In this document: positions 34,299 to 40,644 of the stretch, piece by piece | Layout: each line of letters opens with the position of its first letter | How positions within the stretch are numbered: position 1 is the first letter of the stretch | DNA from: Phocaeicola faecicola | Lineage (GTDB): Bacteria > Bacteroidota > Bacteroidia > Bacteroidales > Bacteroidaceae | Direction of reading: 5' to 3' | Length of the DNA: 55,477 nt | NCBI RefSeq assembly: GCF_013618865.1 | Contig: NZ_JABSOE010000030.1 | Location: 1 to 55,477, forward strand | Position numbers and translations under genes: made by a program | The notes under the pieces: generated by a model | Database searches by the model: none | What the model was told of the DNA's origin: nothing | What the model saw: only the letters and a program-made list of their open reading frames with translations

Positions 34299-34409
34299 AT
34301 ACTACTATTAGTGAATACTACTTTACTATTCTACTACTGATAGTACATACTAACCATAGTAAAAGCGGATTTACTACGATTAGTACGTACTACTCTCAGT
34401 TGATACTAC
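34299..34409. repeat. TAGTA/TACTA repeat cluster 3 at the parA promoter
   Basis: This 111-base region between the ssb gene and parA holds more than ten units, including TAGTAcaTACTA and TAGTAcgTACTAC. It covers the place where the parA promoter must be, so it may be both centromere and operator, as in type Ib partition loci. Confidence 0.7.
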
Positions 34410-34411
34410 CC

Positions 34412-34837
34412 TCAGAAGGGAAGGTCTTCGCTCTTGTCCTGCGGTGCATCGGCTGGCGGTACGGGAGCCTCGCCCTCTGCCTTGGCTGCCTTGCGTGCCT
34501 TTGTTGCAGGTGTGTCGGTTGCATCCTTCTTCCCTGCATTGACAAAGGCGATGGAGTCAGCTATGATGCTATGCTGTATGTGGTTCTCTCCGTTGCGGTC
34601 TGTCCAAATGGAAGAAGTCAGTGTGCCTTCCACAAGCACCATACGACCCTTGGTGAGGTATTCAGCCAAACGGATATGGTTCTCCTTGCTGCTCTTCACC
34701 CTTACCCAAGTGGTGATTTGCTTGCCCTTACTGTAGTCGTCCACTGCGATGTCAACAGCCATGAATGTTCCGTGTGTACCTGTGATGACGCGGCAATCCT
34801 TTGCTCCGATGCGTCCGATAGTGTGAGTGTAAATCAT
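34412..34837 (-). CDS. ssb: single-stranded DNA-binding protein
   Basis: A 141-residue SSB: IGRIGAKDCRVITGTHGTFM, then WVRVKSSKENHIRLAEYLTK and GRMVLVEGTLTSSIWTDRNG form the OB fold, and the protein ends with an acidic tail SEDLPF, the usual docking site for partner proteins. It would protect single strands during transfer and replication. Confidence 0.9.
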   Translation of the reverse strand: MIYTHTIGRIGAKDCRVITGTHGTFMAVDIAVDDYSKGKQITTWVRVKSSKENHIRLAEYLTKGRMVLVEGTLTSSIWTDRNGENHIQHSIIADSIAFVNAGKKDATDTPATKARKAAKAEGEAPVPPADAPQDKSEDLPF

Positions 34838-34854
34838 AATGTGAAAATGTTATA

Positions 34855-34891
34855 GTGGCAAGTTGGTTAGACTTGCCGTTACCTTGTTATT
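34855..34891 (-). repeat. duplicated intercistronic hairpin, copy 1
   Basis: On the minus strand this 37-base unit begins at the stop codon of the gene at 34891 and contains GGCAAG-n9-CTTGCC. It is 36/37 identical to the copy at 35260-35296. It lies in front of ssb. No T-run follows, so a processing, stability or regulatory role is more likely than termination. Confidence 0.65.
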
Positions 34892-35247
34892 TAAATGACT
34901 TTTCTTGTTGATTGAACATAAGCTATTGCTTCATTCATAATTTCTGCTCGTGACCTACTCTTGTTATCTTGCATCCACTCATCAATTTCAGATTTGAGGA
35001 ACATGATACGTTTCCCCTTCTTATGGAATGGTATTTGTTTATTGCTTGTCCAACAATAGATTGTGTGTTCAACTGGATGGGTAGGGAGATACTCACTCAA
35101 TTCGGAAACACTAAGCCATTCCAATCCCTTATCGGGCTGAATTTGAGTCATTAGTGTGGAAAACTTTTCTTCTAAAATCTCCAGCTTGTTTATTACTAAT
35201 GACAATGCTGATGGCAAGTCATTAAAACTCAATATTTGCTTTTCCAT
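34891..35247 (-). CDS. helix-turn-helix protein (excisionase/MerR-like fold)
   Basis: A 118-residue protein with a coiled-coil N-terminus (VINKLEILEEKFSTLMTQI) and an excisionase-like winged HTH (WLSVSELSEYLPTHPVEHTI, YCWTSNKQIPFHKKGKRIMF, EIDEWMQDNK). Such proteins direct excision or regulate element genes. It lies between the two copies of the 37-base hairpin repeat. Confidence 0.7.
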   Translation of the reverse strand: MEKQILSFNDLPSALSLVINKLEILEEKFSTLMTQIQPDKGLEWLSVSELSEYLPTHPVEHTIYCWTSNKQIPFHKKGKRIMFLKSEIDEWMQDNKSRSRAEIMNEAIAYVQSTRKVI

Positions 35248-35259
35248 ATCAATATATGT

Positions 35260-35296
35260 GTGGCAAGTTGGTTAGGCTTGCCGTTACCTTGTTATT
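35260..35296 (-). repeat. duplicated intercistronic hairpin, copy 2
   Basis: Second copy of the 37-base unit, overlapping the stop codon of the gene at 35295 in exactly the same way as copy 1 overlaps its upstream gene. One base differs (the base before CTTGCC). Confidence 0.65.
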
Positions 35297-35525
35297 AATA
35301 TCCTTTCTTCGTCTGCCTTGTATTGGCGACAAAAGACTTGTTGCTGCCTGTGAGACTGATAGAGCCGCAATTAACAAACTCTCCGTCGGAATAGACTCTG
35401 TACTTCTGTCCGCTTACCTCATGCTTCTGTTTGATGCGCTCTCGCATCCACTTCTTGGCTGCGGTCAATGAGCAAAAGGTCTCGCTCTCCTTGGTCGTCT
35501 CGTCATATACGATGCACTGGGTCAT
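35295..35525 (-). CDS. small hypothetical protein
   Basis: A 76-residue basic protein (TAAKKWMRERIKQKHEVSGQ, KYRVYSDGEFVNCGSISLT). ATG 35525 follows an AGGAG sequence; ATG 35546 is an in-frame alternative and overlaps the upstream gene. No family recognised. Confidence 0.55.
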   Translation of the reverse strand: MTQCIVYDETTKESETFCSLTAAKKWMRERIKQKHEVSGQKYRVYSDGEFVNCGSISLTGSNKSFVANTRQTKKGY

Positions 35526-35533
35526 ACATGCTC

Positions 35534-36088
35534 CTACTTCATCCATGCACCTATACTCGACGTGACATAGTCCAACTGACCGCCAAATATGTCGCTTGGC
35601 TCTATGTCGTATTGTCCATCCCTCACTTCCTTGTCCTCTCCAAGAAGCGACAAGTTTCCGTCGGCATCCAAACGTGCTGCGTCTATGACGATGTCACGAG
35701 GCTCGTCAAAGAGATAACCTGCCACGATGGGCTGCTCTCCCTCGAAATGCACCTCAAAGCCTCCGTCCACCTCCGTGCCGTACTTGCGAAGAGCCGCTTT
35801 CAGCTCGTCCTGCTCCCGGTGCTGCAATGCCTGGAGTTGTCCGTGGATAGTGAGGTCTTGCAGTTCTGCCTCTCGTTTGGTGTGGGTTGCCTCGCCGGTC
35901 TTGCAGTCGATGTCATACTTGTGGTAAACCACTGGGATATGGTCTGCCGATGTGACAAGCCATGTGATGTTGTTCACTGAGAAGCCCTGTCTGGTGAGGA
36001 ACTCCTCGATGTCTGAGCCGAGAAGGTGGTCGGCTACGTCAAGATACTCGATGCGTGCGTCAGCATCATGCAGGATGATAATCTTCAT
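35534..36088 (-). CDS. hypothetical protein
   Basis: A 184-residue protein. The N-terminus (KIIILHDADARIEYLDVADH) looks like an alpha/beta domain and the acidic C-terminus (LGEDKEVRDGQYDIEPSDIF) like a tail; no catalytic motif can be named. It heads the leftward operon that includes the excisionase-like gene, ssb and parA. The start at 36088 is chosen because upstream sequence is leader. Confidence 0.55.
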   Translation of the reverse strand: MKIIILHDADARIEYLDVADHLLGSDIEEFLTRQGFSVNNITWLVTSADHIPVVYHKYDIDCKTGEATHTKREAELQDLTIHGQLQALQHREQDELKAALRKYGTEVDGGFEVHFEGEQPIVAGYLFDEPRDIVIDAARLDADGNLSLLGEDKEVRDGQYDIEPSDIFGGQLDYVTSSIGAWMK

Positions 36089-36401
36089 TGCCTTTCTATT
36101 TTTAGTGATACAAATAAGTTTGTCGCCCATGTCGCTGGACTTGTTTAACTACGTTGAAGAAACTTACGCTCAGCATAGTGAATAAATTCCCTCTGCGTTC
36201 GCTTAACCGTTTCTTTCTCTTCCCTCCTTTCGAGACCTTTCAGCCTGTGGAGGGATATTTTCTGCTCCCACAAGCCGCAAGAAAAGACATAAAGACAAAT
36301 TATGTGTGAAGAATACTCTTTTCCGAGGAAAAGGAAGATTGTTCACAGTCACAAGACCTCAAGCAGAATTTGACGATTGTCTCAGACGCGGCTAACTTTG
36401 C
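36089..36401. promoter_or_regulatory. bidirectional intergenic module 3
   Basis: The minus-strand leader contains GAAAGGAGGGAAGAG (about 36217-36231 in plus orientation) and the block GGGATATTTTCTGCTCCC (36252-36269), shared with module 2. At the right end, TAACTTTGC (36393-36401) is a rightward -7 box that would drive the structured RNA region. Confidence 0.5.
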
Positions 36402-36407
36402 AGGAAA

Positions 36408-37591
36408 TATGCCTACCACTGCGCTGATTGGAAGAAGATTATTGATATTGGCTGCAAGAGGAATGATGTGTTATATATAAAGAGGTAAGAAGAAAGATTG
36501 AAACAGTAAGGGTGGGCAGTGAAGTGTTTGCAGGTCTGCTGTACCGACATAAAGCGAGTGTGTTGGCTGACCGGGATGCAAGTCATCAAAGCTTCAGCCT
36601 TGATAGCTTGTAGCACGGACAGACAATTCTCTCGCGTCGGTACTTCGGCATACTGTCAGCTTTGGCTAATAGCAACGTGTTGCCATCAGCCAAGGATGTC
36701 TGTATGACGACAGACCATGTAACGCTTCGCAAAGGCGTGGGGCAAAGCAGTATAATTTAGAAGTAGATAGTAACGTATATCAGGCAAGAAGAGACAGTTG
36801 CGCAACGGACAAATCGGGCACTCCTGTCAGCATGACAAATGTGCCTTGTCCTTGCCGCAGGACACTGAGGCAGATTGGACGTAGCAGACATGTCTGCCAC
36901 ATTCAATATGCCTGAGTGGACAAGAACTGCCTCTTGTATAGCAGAAGAGAAATTGTAAAACAGTTGATTAGTGGTAAAGGTGGTATGGGTGGGCAGAATG
37001 GCATTACACGGACATTGCCGAAGCCCGATAATGGGACAGCCAGACAGCAATAAAGGCAGTTATCAGAAGTGTCAGTTTCTGATAGTGACATTGTTGGCTG
37101 CCTGTCACATGGGATTCGTGCGGTGTCCGTACAGTAATGCCGTTCTGAAGGTGTGGGGCGAAGCGATACAACGCACTTGGACGAAACCACCGCTTATAAC
37201 AGAAAATATTTTGCAGTCAAAGAGAAGAAGAATAGTAAAGCAGGTGTGGGTGGGTAGTGAAGCTGTCGCAAGATTGACGGTCTGAATATCAAGGCGAGTG
37301 GATAGCCAGTAAAGGACACAATTATCAGAAGCCTCGGCTTCGGCATCTTGTGGCATAGATGGCAGTCCTCTCGCGTTCAGACCTTGGCATACTGTCTTTC
37401 TTGGCTAATAGCGACTTTGTCGCCATCAGCCGGGAATATCTGTATGCCAACCATCTTGGTGACGTTTCGCAAATGGTGAGGGACGAAGTGGTTAGAATAA
37501 AGGAAGACGGCGTTGCCGTTATGGTTAATAAATGCACATGGTTGTTATTAGAGAAGATTATCACACGCTATAACAGCAGATTGATGTCCCT
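36408..37591 (+). ncRNA. long structured RNA region with three repeated units
   Basis: About 1.2 kb without a credible gene, transcribed from the promoter at 36393-36401. Three units begin with GGTGGGCAG or GGTGGGTAG (36511, 36988, 37249) and end with a G-rich GTGGGGCAAAGC-type sequence (36750, 37165, 37491). In unit A GTACCGAC (36541) pairs with GTCGGTAC (36636) and GCGAG (36554) with CTCGC (36631); in unit C the same positions read GGTCTGAA (37279)/TTCAGACC (37376) and GCGAG (37294)/CTCGC (37370). The inner hairpin is GCAAC-gt-GTTGC in A and GCGAC-ttt-GTCGC in C, a compensatory change. Unit B has its own long helices (GGCATTAC 37000/GTAATGCC 37134; GGACA 37010/TGTCC 37124). Length, lack of frame conservation and co-varying helices support RNA function. 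Transcription is inferred. Confidence 0.65.
37209..37222 (+). repeat. TTTTGCAGTCAAAG repeat, copy 1
   Basis: One of four copies of TTTTGCAGTCAAAG(GA). This one lies between units B and C of the structured RNA region. Confidence 0.5.
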
Positions 37592-37593
37592 GA

Positions 37594-37622
37594 GCAAAAC
37601 AAAAGCGACCCGAAGGTCGCCT
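37594..37622 (-). terminator. intrinsic terminator of the leftward SSB-like gene
   Basis: On the minus strand GCGACC-ttcg-GGTCGC is followed by TTTTGTTTT, directly downstream of the SSB-like gene. It can also end the rightward RNA. Confidence 0.8.
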
Positions 37623-37640
37623 TGTTATGGAGAGGAAAGG

Positions 37641-38027
37641 CTATTTCTTGCCTTTCTTGGTTGCTGGCTTGGCCGGCTCTTCCGCAGGAGTCTCCTCCTT
37701 GTCGGGACACTCGTAGAACTTGGTTGCAACCATGATGATTCTGGAGTGCTTCACGCCATCCTTGTCTGTCCACTCCTCTGGCTTGAAGAAACCCTCGACG
37801 GTGAGCAACGTGCCCTTGGTGAGCTTGTCGAATGATTCGGTGTGCTCGTTCTTGCGCCATGCCTCCATATTCATGAAAGCCGATACGCGGTTGGTTTCCT
37901 CGCCGTTCTTCTCCTGACGGCCTACTGCCAATGAGAAGCGTGCTACGCTGGCGTTTGCGAACTGACGGATTTCTGCATCCTTACCTACGAAACCTGAAAC
38001 TGTGAAGTTGTTCTCGATCTTTTTCAT
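37641..38027 (-). CDS. SSB-like OB-fold protein
   Basis: A 128-residue OB-fold protein: NNFTVSGFVGKDAEIRQFAN, then VARFSLAVGRQEKNGEETNR and LTVEGFFKPEEWTDKDGVKH fit the SSB fold, but the C-terminus is basic (KPATKKGKK) instead of the acidic DLPF tail. It probably coats single-stranded DNA without docking the usual host partners. It is a second, different SSB from the one at 34412. Confidence 0.8.
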   Translation of the reverse strand: MKKIENNFTVSGFVGKDAEIRQFANASVARFSLAVGRQEKNGEETNRVSAFMNMEAWRKNEHTESFDKLTKGTLLTVEGFFKPEEWTDKDGVKHSRIIMVATKFYECPDKEETPAEEPAKPATKKGKK

Positions 38028-38242
38028 TTTGAATTGAATTTAAAAGTGAAACTTAATTTTTACATGCATTCAAAAGCAGGGATGTGGCACCATGTGGGAA
38101 GCACCATGAAAATCGTTCGCAATACTCTTTTTGTCGTTGGCGGTAAGGGAGAAAAAGGAAGATTACGCACTATTTTATTGGTCACAGCGATAGCGGCCAC
38201 ACAAGAAGGAGGAAGTCCTTCGCAGCATCACGCTACCTTTGC
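38028..38242. promoter_or_regulatory. bidirectional intergenic module 4
   Basis: Leader of the SSB-like gene on the minus strand and, at the far end, the rightward -7 box TACCTTTGC (38234-38242). A GGAAGATTAC block at 38158 resembles GGAAGATT at similar distance from the promoters in modules 2 and 3. No gene is seen. Confidence 0.45.
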
Positions 38243-38247
38243 ATGGT

Positions 38248-38850
38248 AAAAATAAGTGGCTTTCAAATAGCTCAATTCAGAAAAAGACGGGGCCAAACAA
38301 TGGAACAAAGGTTGTAAGCAAGGAGGCAATCCGTATGCAACAGACAGGGGCACTGCTATGGCTGTATGCCTGGAGAAACGAAGCGGGAAATCCGACCTTA
38401 CAGCTGTATCATCAGAAGAGTGAGGAGCATGAACACTGATGCACGATGAACGACAAGCCTAAGGGTCAGCTTAGCAATAGAGGCATCAAGCCAAAAGAGG
38501 ACAGACATCAGAGGATTGGCGATAGCACTGTCATCATGCTAAGACCAAGTTCTGTGTCCGACAAGGAAGAGTCGCAAAAGACAGACGAGTAAAACCAAAA
38601 GGCGAAATGACCATTCCTATAACAAGGTACAGAGACGCTTAAAACGGCGAAGGGACTTTGGCGACGTATCGCTATACAGGTGTCGAAGCATCGCTTCTAT
38701 AACAGGACTGGAGCAAGTGAGCAAACCGCACAACTTGCTCCCAAGGTATTTCAGTTACAACAGCCATAACCTCATTGGAGGATTGTCCTAAAAGAGTTTT
38801 TGCAGTCAAAGGAAGAAAGAGTCTGCAAGCCACATAGCCAACAGACTCTC
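38248..38850 (+). ncRNA. possible long structured transcript 4
   Basis: About 600 bases without a credible gene, starting at the TACCTTTGC promoter. Helices can be drawn, such as GGAGCAAGT (38710)/ACTTGCTCC (38732), and the end carries GAGTCTG (38819)/CAGACTC (38842), a convergent terminator. It includes a TTTTGCAGTCAAAGGA copy at 38798. Transcription is inferred from promoter and terminator. Confidence 0.4.
38798..38813 (+). repeat. TTTTGCAGTCAAAGGA repeat, copy 2
   Basis: Same 16-base sequence as 39949-39964, followed by AGAAAGA as in the inverted copy at 40151. Confidence 0.5.
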
Positions 38851-38856
38851 TCCTGA

Positions 38857-39039
38857 TTATTCACAGATGACAACATCATCCTTGTACTCCGTCACTTCCT
38901 TGCCGTTGATGAGCTGGACAATGACCTCACAACCCAAGTCCTCGACAATCGTTCCCTCTGTCTGACCTCTTCGGGGATAAAGCAAGGTGCAGAAACACCC
39001 TACAACGCCGTCCAACTGCTCCATGTCTATCGTTGCCAT
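38857..39039 (-). CDS. small hypothetical protein
   Basis: A 60-residue protein with a beta-rich pattern (GTIVEDLGCEVIVQLINGKE) that may be an SH3-like barrel. It is encoded 15 bases downstream of the gene at 39055 on the same strand. No function assigned. Confidence 0.5.
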   Translation of the reverse strand: MATIDMEQLDGVVGCFCTLLYPRRGQTEGTIVEDLGCEVIVQLINGKEVTEYKDDVVICE

Positions 39040-39054
39040 ATCCGTTCCTCCTTG

Positions 39055-39639
39055 TTAGCCGAATGTGATTGGATTGATGCAGAAATTCGTGTCCTCTGCC
39101 TCATACTCGTATTCATTGATGAAGTCAATCATCTTCTGTTCGCTTCTTCCGTCCTGTGAGACACCAGTCTTCTCACACCACAACTTGATAGCATCACCAA
39201 AGGTGGAGTAAGCACCCTCACAATCCTCAAAGAGTTCTCCGTATGCAGTGACGTAGCACTCTTCGGGGAAGAAGTCGTTCTCATCGTGCGTATAGAAGAT
39301 GTCGCAACCTGGCTCAACCTCTCGCCAACTGATTGAAAGTTCATCGCCAAGTGCCTTGTTCACCTCCTCAAAGAACAAGTCGCATGAAGACCAAGCACTT
39401 TCGGTGTCAAAGGACAAGAGGGCATAATCGTCTTCCACGTTCTCCTCATACTCTGCCCAATAGATGTGTCCTCTCACCGAGATGCCTTTCTTCTCGTAGT
39501 CAATGCCATAGTGTTCTGCCAAGAGATACAGATACACATTATTACTGTTCACCTCCAACTCTTGGAGTGTGTTCCAAAGGTCTGCCACGGCTTTGCGTGA
39601 GCCTGTCACCTTGTACTGAGTGTCGCAAATGTTAGCCAT
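39055..39639 (-). CDS. acidic hypothetical protein (Api92-like fold suspected)
   Basis: A 194-residue very acidic protein beginning MANICDTQYKVTGS, a start that resembles the ferredoxin-like Api92/DUF1281-type proteins of mobile elements and phages. There are many aromatic residues and no catalytic motif. It starts the leftmost leftward operon; its leader contains AAGGGAAGAAAA, as in other modules. The fold link is tentative. Confidence 0.5.
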   Translation of the reverse strand: MANICDTQYKVTGSRKAVADLWNTLQELEVNSNNVYLYLLAEHYGIDYEKKGISVRGHIYWAEYEENVEDDYALLSFDTESAWSSCDLFFEEVNKALGDELSISWREVEPGCDIFYTHDENDFFPEECYVTAYGELFEDCEGAYSTFGDAIKLWCEKTGVSQDGRSEQKMIDFINEYEYEAEDTNFCINPITFG

Positions 39640-39848
39640 AAGATAAAATTTTTATTTTCTTCCCTTATGTAGAACCAACTACCATCGGGATTGATTAAAG
39701 AATTATGTTGCCCCAAAAGGTGTTATGGCTCATCAATGCAAGGTTTTGCCGTCAAATACTACCTCTGCCACAATCAGAGCGTGGAGATTTCACGGACAAA
39801 CCACAGGCACCGACCTTGCAGGATGAACGCCATGACAGGTACCTTTGC
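39640..39848. promoter_or_regulatory. bidirectional intergenic module 5
   Basis: AAGGGAAGAAAATAAAA lies in the minus-strand leader right behind the ATG at 39639, and TACCTTTGC (39840-39848) is a rightward -7 box. The intervening 190 bases hold no gene. Confidence 0.45.
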
Positions 39849-39948
39849 AACACAATTCTTATCAAAGCCCGATGGGGTGGTACATGGCAGACTGCATGGT
39901 ACAGCAGTGTGAAGTGACGTTATAGGTGGAGATAAGGCTATAAGAGGT

Positions 39949-39964
39949 TTTTGCAGTCAAAGGA
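39949..39964 (+). repeat. TTTTGCAGTCAAAGGA repeat, copy 3
   Basis: Copy 3. Together with the inverted copy at 40151-40166 it brackets a large palindrome. Confidence 0.5.
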
Positions 39965-40009
39965 GAAAAGAGTCCACAAAGTGCAGTATCTACAGGACAA
40001 AAACACTTT

Positions 40010-40056
40010 AGTTTACCTTGGTTAGCTCTTATATATATGCTAACCTAAAGTAAACT
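40010..40056. repeat. 17-bp imperfect palindrome in AT-rich DNA
   Basis: AGTTTACCTTGGTTAGC (40010-40026) and GCTAACCTAAAGTAAACT (40039-40056) are imperfect inverted copies around TCTTATATATAT. The symmetry and AT-rich centre resemble a replication or recombination site, or a cruciform. Confidence 0.5.
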
Positions 40057-40150
40057 GTATATATGTCCGTCTAAAACCCGAAAACCGTACGGGTCAGCTT
40101 ACGTCAGAAACAGAAGTATAGAACCATAGAAGTGGTTCAAGAAGTCTTTC

Positions 40151-40166
40151 TTCCTTTGACTGCAAA
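40151..40166 (-). repeat. TTTTGCAGTCAAAGGA repeat, copy 4 (inverted)
   Basis: Reverse-complement copy (TCCTTTGACTGCAAAA). The match to copy 2 extends through AGAAAGA on the minus strand. A rightward -7 box TATCTTTGC lies just downstream (40170-40178). Confidence 0.5.
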
Positions 40167-40405
40167 ATATTATCTTTGCACGAATCATAATTGCCCTGTA
40201 GGATTTAATATAATTTAACACTCTTTGTTGAATGCAAGGAAGAACAGCTTCAATATGCTGAATATCAGTAGTATAACATTGTGTTAACCCTTAATCTGTA
40301 GAAAAGGATGTTATCATACAAAGTAATGTCCATTTGTACTTTTTCTATATGGTTTTATACTTACATTTGCATATCATTTGTATCTTGATAACAGTAACTA
40401 ACTGA

Positions 40406-40639
40406 TTATCAATATACTTTATATTTGATAAGGTAGAATCACTAAAAGAAAAAAGCCTGTTCGAAGTTTTTGAAGAGCACAACAATGAACAGGAAAAGTT
40501 GGTCGGTAATGGAATTTCTAAAGCTACCTATTGGATTTCGGTCTATACAGTAAGATTACTCAAAGAGTTTGTTCAGCAGAAATACAAAAGAGAAGATTTA
40601 TACCTACGTGAAATGAGACAGCCTCGTATGATTTTTTGA
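40406..40639 (+). pseudogene. tyrosine recombinase (integrase) N-terminal fragment
   Basis: An open frame without a start reads ESLKEKSLFEVFEEHNNEQE, then KLVGNGISKATYWISVYTVR and LLKEFVQQKYKREDLYLREM, the core-binding (SAM-like) domain typical of Bacteroidetes element integrases. It stops at TGA 40637-40639, five bases before the left end of the IS256 element, so the catalytic domain is missing. No matching 3' part is found on the other side of the IS. It marks the integrase end of the mobile element, now destroyed. Confidence 0.7.
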
Positions 40640-40644
40640 GAGGA

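Larger units (their letters stand above)
39855..40141 (+). ncRNA. possible rightward transcript 5
   Basis: From the TACCTTTGC box, no ORF is evident. The region contains a hairpin-rich stretch (GGTACATGGCAGACTGCATG) and ends in the palindrome/repeat region around 39,949-40,166. Transcription is inferred only. Confidence 0.25.

Noticed and set aside
36408..37591. Group II intron
   Set aside because: No reverse transcriptase frame and no recognisable domain V; the three repeated units do not fit an intron layout.
36519..37835. Several open frames of 60-160 codons within 36,400-37,840 on the plus strand
   Set aside because: They have no ribosome-binding site, cross the repeated units in different frames, and one runs antisense through the SSB-like gene; the co-varying helices explain the region better.
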